Source: Mycobacterium intracellulare ATCC 13950
GTDB taxonomy: Bacteria; Actinomycetota; Actinomycetes; Mycobacteriales; Mycobacteriaceae
NCBI RefSeq assembly: GCF_000277125.1
Contig: NC_016946.1
Location: 4,774,001-4,838,000 of the forward strand
Direction of reading: 5' to 3'
DNA length: 64,000 bases
This document shows positions 40,910-49,501 of this stretch, piece by piece. Each line of letters begins with the position of its first letter. The stretch's first letter is position 1. The notes below the pieces were generated by a model. It was not told the origin of the DNA and did not search any database. It saw only the letters and a list, made by a program, of their open reading frames with translations. A program made the translations under genes and the position numbers.

Positions 40910-40974
40910 GTCGAAGGTCAACGTTCCCTCTGCGGGCGTCCACGAATCAACCGCGGGCTCCGTAAGATGGCCGC

Positions 40975-41697
40975 GTGGCACGACGCCCCCGCACTATCGG
41001 CCCCACGGCTTCGGACCCGGGCTTCAGCCCCCAACACGCGCTGGAGCTGGTGCGCTCCGCCGTCCCGCCGGTGCACCCGGCCGGGCGCCCGTTCATCGGC
41101 GCCGGGCTGGCGCTGGCCCTGGCCGGCCGCCGTCACCGCTGGGTGCGACGGGCGGGCCTGCTGGCGGCGGGGGCCTGCGCGGGGTTCTTCCGGCATCCCC
41201 CACGCGTGCCGCCCACCCGGCCCGGGGCCGTCGTCGCCCCCGCCGACGGCGAGATCTGCGTGATCGACTTCGCCACCCCGCCCGCCGAATTGAGCATGGG
41301 CGACGCGGCGCTGCCGCGGGTCAGCATCTTCCTGTCGCTGCTGGACGCCCATGTGCAGCGCGCACCGGTCAGCGGCGAGGTGATCGCCGTGCAGCACCGG
41401 CCGGGCCGCTTCGGGTCGGCCGACCTGGCCGCCGCCAGCACCGAGAACGAACGGACCAGCCTGGTCATCCGCACCCCGGGCGGGGCCGACGTCGTCGCGG
41501 TGCAGGTCGCGGGGCTGCTGGCGCGGCGGATCATCTGCGACGCGCACGTCGGGGACAAGCTGTCGATCGGCGACACCTATGGGCTGATCCGGTTCGGCTC
41601 CCGGCTCGATACCTACCTGCCGGCCGGCTGCGAACCGCTGGTGAAAGTCGGCCAGCGCGCGATCGCCGGCGAGACCGTGCTGGCCGAGCTGCCATGA
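40975..41697 (+). CDS. psd: Phosphatidylserine decarboxylase
   Basis: A 240-residue short-form phosphatidylserine decarboxylase (Rv0437c homologue) that makes phosphatidylethanolamine. A membrane-associated N-terminus is followed by the catalytic region [20 protein letters not shown] and [16 protein letters not shown]. The self-cleavage site that yields the pyruvoyl group is the Gly-Ser of [13 protein letters not shown] near residue 205. GTG start at 40975. Its stop overlaps the pssA start (ATGA). Confidence 0.94.
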   Translation: MARRPRTIGPTASDPGFSPQHALELVRSAVPPVHPAGRPFIGAGLALALAGRRHRWVRRAGLLAAGACAGFFRHPPRVPPTRPGAVVAPADGEICVIDFATPPAELSMGDAALPRVSIFLSLLDAHVQRAPVSGEVIAVQHRPGRFGSADLAAASTENERTSLVIRTPGGADVVAVQVAGLLARRIICDAHVGDKLSIGDTYGLIRFGSRLDTYLPAGCEPLVKVGQRAIAGETVLAELP

Positions 41698-42554
41698 TCA
41701 GCAAGCCGCGCGGCCGGGCGGTCAACCTGCAGATCCTGCCCAGCGCGATGACGGTGCTCTCGGTGTGCGCGGGCTTGACCTCGATCCGGTTCGCCCTCGA
41801 ACACCAGCCCAAGGCCGCGATGGCGTTGATCGCGGCGGCGGCCATCCTCGACGGTCTGGACGGGCGGGTGGCGCGCATCCTGGACGCCCAGTCGCGGATG
41901 GGCGAGGAGATCGACTCGCTGGCCGACGCGGTGAACTTCGGCGTGACCCCGGCGATCGTGCTCTACGTGACGCTGCTGACCAACTCGCCGGCGGGCTGGG
42001 TCGTGATCCTGCTCTACGCCGTCTGCGTCGTGTTGCGGCTGGCGCGGTTCAACGCGTTGCAGGACGACGGCAGCCAGCCCGCCTACACGCACGAATTCTT
42101 CGTCGGCATGCCCGCGCCGGCCGGGGCGATCTCGATGATCGGCCTGATCGGGCTCAAGCTGCAGTTCGGTGACGGCTGGTGGACCTCGCCGCTGTTCCTG
42201 TGCATCTGGATCACCGGGACCTCGATCCTGATGGTCAGCAAGATCCCGATGCGCAAGATGCACGCGGTCGCGGTGCCGCCGAGTTGGGCCGCCCCGCTGC
42301 TGGCGATCCTGGCGATCTGCGCGGCCGCGGCGGTGCTGGCGCCCTACGTTTTGATCTGGGTGATCATCATCGCCTACCTGTGCCACGTGCCGTTCGCCAT
42401 CCGCAACCAGCGCTGGCTGGCCGCCCACCCCGAGGCGTGGGACGACGAACCCAAGCAGCGTCGCGCCACCCGCCGCGCGATCCGCCGGGCGCAGCCCAAC
42501 CGTCGATCGGTCGCGCGGCTGGGCCTGCGAAAGCCGGGCAGGCGCGTGCCGTGA
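41694..42554 (+). CDS. pssA: CDP-diacylglycerol-serine O-phosphatidyltransferase PssA
   Basis: A 286-residue multi-pass enzyme (Rv0436c homologue) joining CDP-diacylglycerol and serine to give phosphatidylserine, the substrate of Psd encoded just upstream. The CDP-alcohol phosphotransferase signature DG-x(2)-AR-x(8)-G-x(3)-D-x(3)-D is exact in [20 protein letters not shown] followed by LAD. About eight membrane segments follow, and the tail is very basic. The ATG at 41694 overlaps the psd stop; its own stop overlaps the next GTG. Confidence 0.95.
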   Translation: MISKPRGRAVNLQILPSAMTVLSVCAGLTSIRFALEHQPKAAMALIAAAAILDGLDGRVARILDAQSRMGEEIDSLADAVNFGVTPAIVLYVTLLTNSPAGWVVILLYAVCVVLRLARFNALQDDGSQPAYTHEFFVGMPAPAGAISMIGLIGLKLQFGDGWWTSPLFLCIWITGTSILMVSKIPMRKMHAVAVPPSWAAPLLAILAICAAAAVLAPYVLIWVIIIAYLCHVPFAIRNQRWLAAHPEAWDDEPKQRRATRRAIRRAQPNRRSVARLGLRKPGRRVP

Positions 42555-44782
42555 CGGCCGGCGGCTCCGGCGACGATGCGGGCCGCTCCGGGCCGCTGAG
42601 GAGCGGAGCCATCAATCCCGCGTCCCGTCAGCTCACCTTGACGGCTCGGCTGAACACCTCGGCCGTCGACTCCCGCCGCGGCGTCATCAGATTGCATCCG
42701 AGCGCCGTTGCCGCCCTGGGGATTCGGGAGTGGGACGCGGTGTCGCTGATCGGGTCGCGGACCACGGCGGCGGTCGCGGGCCTGGCCGGCCCGGGCACGC
42801 CGGTCGGCACCGTGTTGCTCGACGACGTGACGCTGTCGAACGCGGGGCTGCGGGAGGGGTCCGCGGTGGTCGTCGGCGCGGTCACGGTCTACGGCGCGCG
42901 GTCGGTGACGCTGTCCGGCTCGACGCTGGCCAGCCAGTCGATCACGCCGGACACGCTGCGCCAGGCCCTGCTCGGCAAGGTGCTCATGGTGGGCGACGCC
43001 GTGTCGCTGCTGCCCCGCGACCTGGGACCCGGCACGTCCAGCTCGGCCGCCACCCGGGCGCTGGCCACGGCGGTGGGCATCAGCTGGACCTCGGAGCTGT
43101 TGACCGTCACCGGTGTCGACCCCATGGGGCCGGTCAGCGTGCAGCCCAACTCGCTGGTCACCTGGGGCACCGGCGATGTCGCGTCCGGCGCCGCGACGCC
43201 GTCGCGGATCTCGGTCGAGGTCGCCCGGCCGGAGATGGTCGTCGAGGAGCTCAAGGGCACCCAGCCGCAGGCCGCCAAGCTCGTCGAATGGCTCAAGCTC
43301 GCGCTCGACGAACCGCACCTGCTCAAGACCCTGGGCGCCGGCACCAACCTCGGGGTGCTGGTGTCCGGCCCGGCCGGGGTGGGCAAGGTGACGCTGGTCC
43401 GCGCGGTCTGCGGCGATCGCCGGCTGGTCACGCTGGACGGCCCGGAGGTCGGCGCGCTGGCCGCCGAAGACCGCCTCAAGGCGGTGGCCTCGGCGGTGCA
43501 GACGGTGCGCGACGGCGGTGGCGTGCTGCTGATCACCGACGTCGACGCCCTGCTGCCGGCCGCCGCCGACCCGGTGGCCTCGCTGATTCTGGGCGAGCTG
43601 CGCACCGCGGTGGCCAGCGACGGCGTCGCGCTGATCGCCACCTCCGCGCGACCCGACCAGCTCGACGCCCGCCTGCGGGCGCCCGACCTGTGTGACCGCG
43701 AGCTGGGCCTGCCGCTGCCCGACGCCGCCACCCGCAAAGCGCTACTGGAGTCGCTGCTCAAGAACGTCCCCGCCGGCGGGCTGGATCTCGACGAGATCGC
43801 CTCACGCACACCGGGTTTCGTCGTCGCCGACCTGGCCGCGCTGGTGCGCGAGGCTGCGCTGCGGGCGGCGTCGCGGGCCAGCGCCGACGGCCGGCCCCCC
43901 GAGCTGAACCAGGAGGACCTGGTCGGCGCGCTGAGCGTCATCAGGCCGCTGTCCCGTTCGGCCAGTGAAGAAGTCAGCGTCGGCGACATCACCCTCGAGG
44001 ACGTCGGCGACATGGCCGAGGCCCGCCAAGCGCTGACCGAGGCCGTGTTGTGGCCGCTGCAGCATCCCGACACCTTCGCCCGGCTGGGCGTCGACCCGCC
44101 GCGCGGCGTGTTGCTGTACGGCCCGCCCGGCTGCGGCAAGACATTCGTCGTGCGCGCGCTGGCCAGCACCGGGCAGCTGTCCGTGCACGCGGTCAAGGGC
44201 TCCGAGCTGATGGACAAGTGGGTGGGCAGTTCGGAAAAGGCGGTGCGCGAACTGTTTCGGCGCGCCCGGGATTCGGCGCCCTCGCTGGTCTTCCTCGACG
44301 AGGTCGACGCGCTCGCGCCGCGGCGCGGGCAGAGCTTCGACTCGGGCGTCACCGACCGGGTGGTGGCCGCGCTGCTGACCGAGCTCGACGGCGTCGATCC
44401 GCTGCGCGACGTCGTCGTCCTGGGCGCCACCAACCGCCCGGATCTCATCGACCCGGCGCTGCTGCGTCCCGGCCGGCTGGAGCGGCTGGTCTTCGTCGAA
44501 CCCCCCGATGCCGCCGCCCGCCGCGACATCCTGCGCACCGCAGGCAAATCGGTTCCGCTGAGTGCCGACGTCGACCTCGACGAGGTGGCCGCCAGGCTCG
44601 ACGGCTACAGCGCCGCCGACTGCGTGGCGCTGCTGCGGGAGGCCGCCCTCACGGCCATGCGCCGATCCCTCGATGCCACCGACGTGACGGCCGCCGATCT
44701 CGCGGCGGCGCGCGAAACCGTCCGCCCCTCATTGGATCCCGCGCAGGTCGAGTCCCTACGGGCGTTCGCCAAAGCTGTTTAG
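42551..44782 (+). CDS. AAA family ATPase, Cdc48/VCP-like (Rv0435c homologue)
   Basis: A 743-residue protein. An N-terminal Cdc48-N-like double-psi barrel (about residues 25-190) is followed by two AAA modules. The first has the Walker A-like GPAGVGKVT (Lys279), where the residue after Lys is Val instead of Ser/Thr, and VLLITDVDALLP. The second is canonical: GPPGCGKT (Lys530) and LVFLDEVDALAPRRG, with the arginine-finger region GATNRPDLIDPALLRPGR. So the second ring probably does the hydrolysis. The role is unknown; coupling with pssA (GTGA overlap) suggests a membrane or protein quality function. Confidence 0.92.
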   Translation: MTAGGSGDDAGRSGPLRSGAINPASRQLTLTARLNTSAVDSRRGVIRLHPSAVAALGIREWDAVSLIGSRTTAAVAGLAGPGTPVGTVLLDDVTLSNAGLREGSAVVVGAVTVYGARSVTLSGSTLASQSITPDTLRQALLGKVLMVGDAVSLLPRDLGPGTSSSAATRALATAVGISWTSELLTVTGVDPMGPVSVQPNSLVTWGTGDVASGAATPSRISVEVARPEMVVEELKGTQPQAAKLVEWLKLALDEPHLLKTLGAGTNLGVLVSGPAGVGKVTLVRAVCGDRRLVTLDGPEVGALAAEDRLKAVASAVQTVRDGGGVLLITDVDALLPAAADPVASLILGELRTAVASDGVALIATSARPDQLDARLRAPDLCDRELGLPLPDAATRKALLESLLKNVPAGGLDLDEIASRTPGFVVADLAALVREAALRAASRASADGRPPELNQEDLVGALSVIRPLSRSASEEVSVGDITLEDVGDMAEARQALTEAVLWPLQHPDTFARLGVDPPRGVLLYGPPGCGKTFVVRALASTGQLSVHAVKGSELMDKWVGSSEKAVRELFRRARDSAPSLVFLDEVDALAPRRGQSFDSGVTDRVVAALLTELDGVDPLRDVVVLGATNRPDLIDPALLRPGRLERLVFVEPPDAAARRDILRTAGKSVPLSADVDLDEVAARLDGYSAADCVALLREAALTAMRRSLDATDVTAADLAAARETVRPSLDPAQVESLRAFAKAV

Positions 44783-45352
44783 CACGGCCAGCGCCGAGGC
44801 GGCGACGTCCTTTTCGAGCCAGGACGGCATCGGGTCGTCGTGGGCGTGGCGGCGCACCACCGCGTAGGGCAGGTCGGCGACCGCGCGCGCGACGGCGTCG
44901 ACGGAGCGCGGCCTGGCGTTCCCGTACAGCTGCCGGGCCAACACCGCGATCCGCTCGGTCAGCGGGGCGTTCATCGCGGTGAGCGTCTGCCGGAATGCCG
45001 CGTCGGGCTCCTCGTCGAGCAGGTCGCCCGGGCGGATCGTCAATAACAGCCGGGCGTCCTCGGGCAGGGCGCGCGCGAAGCCGACGGCCGCCACCGCCAT
45101 CGCCACGGCCGTGTCCGCCGGCGTGTCCCCGTCGGCGGCCAGCGCCCGCGCCTGGAAGCGTTCCAGCGCCCGCAGCCACGCCGCCGTCAGGACGCCGTCG
45201 CGGTTGCCGAAGCGGTGATACAGCGTGCCCGCCGGCGCTCCACTGGTTTTCGCGATGGCGGCGACGCTGGCCGCGCGCGGTCCGCCGTCGAGCACCAGCG
45301 CCCGGGCGGCGTCGAGGATCACATCGGTTTCATGCTTCCGCGGAGGCGCCAT
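44756..45352 (-). CDS. TetR family regulator
   Basis: A 198-residue TetR protein with the HTH at about residues 25-60 (ASVAAIAKTSGAPAGTLYHR, then FGNRDGVL) and a helical C-terminal domain. It overlaps the end of the convergent AAA ATPase gene by 27 bases and is divergent from the gene at 45374 with only 21 bases between start codons. That close spacing suggests it controls its neighbour and that one or both transcripts are leaderless or nearly so. Confidence 0.87.
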   Translation of the reverse strand: MAPPRKHETDVILDAARALVLDGGPRAASVAAIAKTSGAPAGTLYHRFGNRDGVLTAAWLRALERFQARALAADGDTPADTAVAMAVAAVGFARALPEDARLLLTIRPGDLLDEEPDAAFRQTLTAMNAPLTERIAVLARQLYGNARPRSVDAVARAVADLPYAVVRRHAHDDPMPSWLEKDVAASALAVLNSFGERP

Positions 45353-45373
45353 GATCTAGTACAGTCCTTCTAT

Positions 45374-45769
45374 ATGGAACGATTACCCTATATCGACGAG
45401 CATGCCATAACCCTCGACGCGAACCGCGCAGACACGTGGTCGGCGCTGCTGCGGGTGATGTGCCGCGACCCGCATGACGCGACGACGGTGCCGGTCGGCT
45501 TCGTCCTGGACGAAGCGCGCGCACCGGCGCGGTTCGCGCTGAAGGGCCGCCACTGGTTCGCGATCTACCGGTGGGTGTTCGAGCTCGACGAACTCGACGG
45601 CACCGCCCGCACCCGGCTGCGCGCGGCGACCTGGGCCGCGTTCCCGGGCATCCACGGGAAGGCGTATCGGGCGCTCGTCATCGGCACCGGCGCGCACCGC
45701 GTCGCCGTAAGGTGGACGCTGAAACGCGTTGCGGCAAGGGTTCATTCACGTAGTACGCCGGTTCCGTGA
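45374..45769 (+). CDS. DUF2867-like protein
   Basis: A 131-residue protein with the look of the DUF2867/SRPBCC-like fold: GRHWFAIYRWVFELDEL, then TRLRAATWAAFPGIHGKAYR and ALVIGTGAHRVAVRWTLKRV. A hydrophobic ligand-binding cavity is likely, but the ligand is unknown. The ATG at 45374 is 21 bases from the divergent TetR ATG. Its stop overlaps the next gene (GTGA), so the two proteins are coupled and may act together. Confidence 0.72.
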   Translation: MERLPYIDEHAITLDANRADTWSALLRVMCRDPHDATTVPVGFVLDEARAPARFALKGRHWFAIYRWVFELDELDGTARTRLRAATWAAFPGIHGKAYRALVIGTGAHRVAVRWTLKRVAARVHSRSTPVP

Positions 45770-46329
45770 CGCCGGGCCTGACGTGGGGGGTCAGGCCCTG
45801 GGAGCGAACGACACCGCTGCCCTGCGACGGCGTCCTGCCCTCGGCCGGCGTCCGGGCCGACCGCGCGATCAGCATCGCCGCGCCCCCGTCGATCGTGTTC
45901 GGTTGGCTGTGCCAGTTGCGCGTGGCGCCTTACAGCTACGACAGCCTCGATAACCTCGGGCGCCGCAGCCCCCGCCGGCGCGACCCCGAGCTGACGCGAC
46001 TTGCGGTCGGGCAGCGATTCATGACCATCTTCGTCTTGCGGTCGTTTCTCGACGGTCGGCAGATCACGTTGCGGTCCAAGGGTGTGGCCGTCACGTATGC
46101 GATCCGCCCCGAAGGGGAGGGCTCGCGGCTGCATGCGCGCGTGTTGTTCGCCGGGCCCCGGCTCCTCGCTCAGGCCCTGGCGCTGGGGGACCTGCTGATG
46201 ATGCGCAAGCAGTTGCTCACGCTGAAGTCATTGGCCGAGACCGAAGCCGGCCACCGTCGGATTCCAGCTCTCACACCAGCGCGCTCCCATCCCAGAACGG
46301 GCTCAACCCACCCCAGACCCGGTTGGTGA
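45766..46329 (+). CDS. SRPBCC family protein
   Basis: A 187-residue protein. The segment RADRAISIAAPPSIVFGWLC is the usual start of a START/SRPBCC ligand-binding domain, followed by a beta-rich region and a C-terminal helix (LAQALALGDLLMMRKQLLTL). The last 25 residues are Pro/Arg/His-rich and read antisense through the end of the convergent TPR gene (59-base overlap), so the tail may be a late extension. The function is unknown. GTG start within the stop of the preceding gene. Confidence 0.7.
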   Translation: MTPGLTWGVRPWERTTPLPCDGVLPSAGVRADRAISIAAPPSIVFGWLCQLRVAPYSYDSLDNLGRRSPRRRDPELTRLAVGQRFMTIFVLRSFLDGRQITLRSKGVAVTYAIRPEGEGSRLHARVLFAGPRLLAQALALGDLLMMRKQLLTLKSLAETEAGHRRIPALTPARSHPRTGSTHPRPGW

Positions 46330-47647
46330 TGTGGTGGTCGAGGGTCCGCGTCGCATCGATGAGTGGGTGATCTTCACCGAGCACACGACCACCGTCATCG
46401 ATGAGCTTTCGGGTGCGCGCCGCGGCCGGGTCGAATTCGTGGCCGTTCCATAGCCACCAGGCGAGGTAGTACCTCCATTGCAACGTTTCGATGTGATCGT
46501 TGCCCAGCGTGCGGGCGCAGCGGGCGAGCGCCCTTTTCACCTCCACCGCGTGTTCCATGAGATCCACGCGCTCGGAGCGTTGTTCGTCGGCGTCTTCGGC
46601 GACTTTGGCCACGGCGTCGTCGTCGAGATTGCCCGGGTCCATCCAGTCCCGCCCGGGCATGACATCGATCTCGCGGTCTTCGGATTCGGCGTCGACGAAG
46701 AGATCGAAAGCAATGTTGCGGGTCTCGTTGACGCTGTCCTCCCATTCGGCGCGGGCGGCGCCGAGTCTCTGGGCAGCCTCGACCGTCACGGGATGCTGCT
46801 CGCCGAGAACGCGCGCGAGATCCTCGGCCAGGACCTCCCATTCGGAAACTCGCTCGACCTCGTCGGCAGTCTCCGGTGTCCAGACAGCGCGGTTGTAGCG
46901 CGCGATCAGCGTGTGCTCGTGGTCGTGGCCGAGCGTGTTCTGCAGGGCCACGATCAGCTCGTCGAACTCGTTGAGGGTGTGATCATTGATACCCTCGGCC
47001 TCCCCCAGCCACGTCAGCCGCGACAGTTGCGCGGCCAGCGTGTGGGGATGATGCTCGCCGAGCAGACGCCGGCGGTAGCCGACGACGATCAACGCGTCGG
47101 TGCTGGCGCCGAAGGGGTCTCCGAGGTCGTGGCGTGCTTGTGCCACCCCGAAGGCGGCCGCCAAGGTCAATTCGTTACGGGGGCCGAAGACCCGAGTCTC
47201 GGCGCCGCACAACTGCACCCAGCGCAGCAGCCGGGCGGCGGGATCACCGCCGGCATCCTCGGCGGCGGCCAAAGTGTGGGTGACCCACAACGTGTCCGCT
47301 TGCTCGGCGCCGAGTACCCGGGTCATCACCGGGACGAGCTCGCGCAGCTCATCGACGCTGCCCTCGTCGCCGCGGTGGTAGCGCCAAATCGCGACCAGCC
47401 CCGCCACGCCAAGGGTGGAGGGATGTTCGTCTCCGAGTGTTTCGCGCCTGACGGCCAGCACCTGGCCGGCATCGTGGACGGCACCGAGGCTGTCCCCGGC
47501 GGTCCAGCGCGCGGACGCCAGCGCGAGCAGCGCGGTCAAGGTTGACTCGTGATGGGGCCCGAATGTGGCAAGCGCCGAGCGCCATTCCGTGTCGGCGCGC
47601 GCAACCGGATCGGCCGCGTCGGCGGGTTGATCTGGGCCGTCAGACAT
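46271..47647 (-). CDS. Tetratricopeptide repeat protein
   Basis: A 458-residue soluble protein made mostly of helical repeats. The motif LG-x(2)-H-x(2)-TL recurs about nine times (for example LGDEHPSTL, LGEHHPHTL, LGHDHEHTL, LGEQHPVTV, LGNDHIETL), which is the kinesin-light-chain-like TPR_10/TPR_12 type used for protein binding. No enzymatic domain is attached. The ATG at 47647 has AAGGAG five bases ahead; an earlier GTG (47653) would be too close to it. The partner is unknown. Confidence 0.83.
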   Translation of the reverse strand: MSDGPDQPADAADPVARADTEWRSALATFGPHHESTLTALLALASARWTAGDSLGAVHDAGQVLAVRRETLGDEHPSTLGVAGLVAIWRYHRGDEGSVDELRELVPVMTRVLGAEQADTLWVTHTLAAAEDAGGDPAARLLRWVQLCGAETRVFGPRNELTLAAAFGVAQARHDLGDPFGASTDALIVVGYRRRLLGEHHPHTLAAQLSRLTWLGEAEGINDHTLNEFDELIVALQNTLGHDHEHTLIARYNRAVWTPETADEVERVSEWEVLAEDLARVLGEQHPVTVEAAQRLGAARAEWEDSVNETRNIAFDLFVDAESEDREIDVMPGRDWMDPGNLDDDAVAKVAEDADEQRSERVDLMEHAVEVKRALARCARTLGNDHIETLQWRYYLAWWLWNGHEFDPAAARTRKLIDDGGRVLGEDHPLIDATRTLDHHITNRVWGGLSPFWDGSALV

Positions 47648-47756
47648 GTGCACTCCTTTTCGTCATGCCAGTCTCCGGCTCCCGAGCCCGCGCCGCCAGT
47701 CACCGGCGGTAAGGACTTCGCAGCCGCGAACCAGCCGCGTCGATAGGTTGGACCGC

Positions 47757-48677
47757 ATGACCGAGCATCCAACGGCACTTCAGATCGTCGAGGGAATCGA
47801 TTTGTCCGGCAAGACATGTGTGATCACCGGCGCGTCGTCGGGACTGGGCCGCGAGTCGGCCCGGGCGCTGGCCGCCGGGGGCGCGCACGTCATCCTGGCC
47901 GCACGCAACCCCGAAGCGCTGGCGGAGACGGCCCGGTGGATCGCGTCCGAGGTTCCGGCTGCCCGGACGTCGACGGTATCGCTCGACCTCACCGACCTGT
48001 CCAGCGTGCGCGCGGCGGCGAGCGCGGTCGCCGGCATCACGCCGGTCGTCGACGTGTTGATGAACAACGCCGGCGTGATGTTCACACCCTTTGGCCGGAC
48101 CCGGGACGGCTTCGAACTGCAAATCGGGACAAACCATTTCGGGCATTTCGAGCTCACCCGGCTGCTGATCCCCCAGCTCACCGCCGCCGGCGCCGCCCGG
48201 GTGGTGATCCTGTCGTCCGGTGGCCACGTGATGGGTGACGTCGACGTCGACGACCCCAACTGGGAGCGTCGCGAATACGACAAGTTCGCCGCCTACGGCG
48301 CCTCCAAGACGGCGAACGTCCTGCATGCGATCGAAGCCGACCGGCGCCTGCGCGACGCGGGAATTCGCGCCTACGCCGTGCATCCGGGCACCGTGGCGAC
48401 CGCGCTCGCGCGGTACATGTCGCGCTCGGACTTCTCCGCGCTGCGCAGCCTCGTCGCCGAAAACAGCCGCGAGCCCTCCGACGGCTTCCTCGATTTCGTC
48501 ATGCCCGAACACGGTGCGGCAACGCAGGTATGGGCCGCGGTAAGCCCCGACCTCGCCGGCCGCGGCGGCCTCTACCTGCAGGACTGCGGGATCGGTGAGG
48601 CAGCGCCGCACGCTCGCGACGAGCGGCGCGCGGCGCAACTGTGGGAGCTCTCCGAAAGGCTTTGCGCCGCGCACTGA
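47757..48677 (+). CDS. Short-chain dehydrogenase/reductase
   Basis: A 306-residue SDR related to the one at 37490. It has CVITGASSGLGRESARALA (cofactor), VDVLMNNAGVMFTPFG, Ser in VVILSSGGHVMG and Tyr/Lys in DKFAAYGASKTANVLHAIEA. The C-terminal GGLYLQDCGIGEAAPHARDE also matches the retinol-dehydrogenase-like group. Substrate unknown. The ATG at 47757 is chosen because the longer frame reads through the divergent TPR gene start. It is convergent with the enoyl-CoA hydratase gene, five bases away. Confidence 0.86.
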   Translation: MTEHPTALQIVEGIDLSGKTCVITGASSGLGRESARALAAGGAHVILAARNPEALAETARWIASEVPAARTSTVSLDLTDLSSVRAAASAVAGITPVVDVLMNNAGVMFTPFGRTRDGFELQIGTNHFGHFELTRLLIPQLTAAGAARVVILSSGGHVMGDVDVDDPNWERREYDKFAAYGASKTANVLHAIEADRRLRDAGIRAYAVHPGTVATALARYMSRSDFSALRSLVAENSREPSDGFLDFVMPEHGAATQVWAAVSPDLAGRGGLYLQDCGIGEAAPHARDERRAAQLWELSERLCAAH

Positions 48678-48682
48678 TTCGG

Positions 48683-49501
48683 TCACGGTTCGGGAAGCGG
48701 TGTCCAATCTTGCGACAGCCGCGCGGTGAAATTCGGCGGGCGGCGGTCCAGGAAGGCGGCGACGCCCTCAGCGGCGTCGGCGCCGCCCATCACCCGCTCG
48801 TGCAACCGGGTCTCCAGCGCGGCGACCTGCCGCGGTGTGTAGTGATGGATCGCGCTGTCCCACAGCAGGCGTTTACACAGCGCGACCGACATCGGGGCCA
48901 CGTTGACCGCGATGTCGCGGGCCGCCGTCAGCGCGTCGTCGAGGACCCGCTCGCCGGGCAGGGCCCGATTGGCGATCCCGAGCGTCACGGCCTCGGCCCC
49001 GCCGAACGTCCGGCCGGTGAGCAGGATGTCGGCGGCCACCCCCAGGGTGGTCAACTGGGTCAGCGTCCAGTGCGCCATGCAGTCGGGGATCACGCCCCGC
49101 CGTACCTGCACCACACCGTATTTGGCGTCCTCGGCCAGGATCCGGATGTCCGCCTGTAACGCGATCGTGAGGCCGATTCCGATGGCGTGGCCGTTGACCG
49201 CGGCGATCACCGGTTTGCGCAATTCGAAGGCCGCCGGGGTGATCGGCGACGCCGAGAACGTGCCGTCGGCGGCGGGCGCATCGAACAGGCTTGCGCCACA
49301 GGAGAAGTCGGCGCCGGCGCAAAAGGCGCGTCCCGCCCCGGTCACCACGATGGCCCGCACGTCGTCGTCCTCGTCGCACTCCCGGTACGCGCGGCTCAGC
49401 AGGGCGCCCATCTCGGCGGTGTAGGCGTTGAGCTGTTCGGGGCGGTTGAGCGTGAGTATCGCGACGCCGGAGTCGATTTCGACCGTCAGGTCATCGCTCA
49501 T
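48683..49501 (-). CDS. Enoyl-CoA hydratase/isomerase family protein
   Basis: A 272-residue crotonase-fold protein. The oxyanion motifs AIVVTGAGRAFCAGADFSCG and VIAAVNGHAIGIGLTIALQ are clear, and the acidic residue position is served by Asp in GVIPDCMAHW rather than the standard Glu, so the exact reaction is uncertain. It starts at ATG 49501, overlapping the stop of the F420-type oxidoreductase (ATGA). The pair may act in one catabolic route. Confidence 0.87.
   Translation of the reverse strand: MSDDLTVEIDSGVAILTLNRPEQLNAYTAEMGALLSRAYRECDEDDDVRAIVVTGAGRAFCAGADFSCGASLFDAPAADGTFSASPITPAAFELRKPVIAAVNGHAIGIGLTIALQADIRILAEDAKYGVVQVRRGVIPDCMAHWTLTQLTTLGVAADILLTGRTFGGAEAVTLGIANRALPGERVLDDALTAARDIAVNVAPMSVALCKRLLWDSAIHHYTPRQVAALETRLHERVMGGADAAEGVAAFLDRRPPNFTARLSQDWTPLPEP

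Noticed and set aside
40653..41693. PssA extended upstream to 633 residues
   Set aside because: The extra part reads through psd and the divergent MFS start in another frame. The ATG at 41694 overlaps the psd stop and gives the family length.
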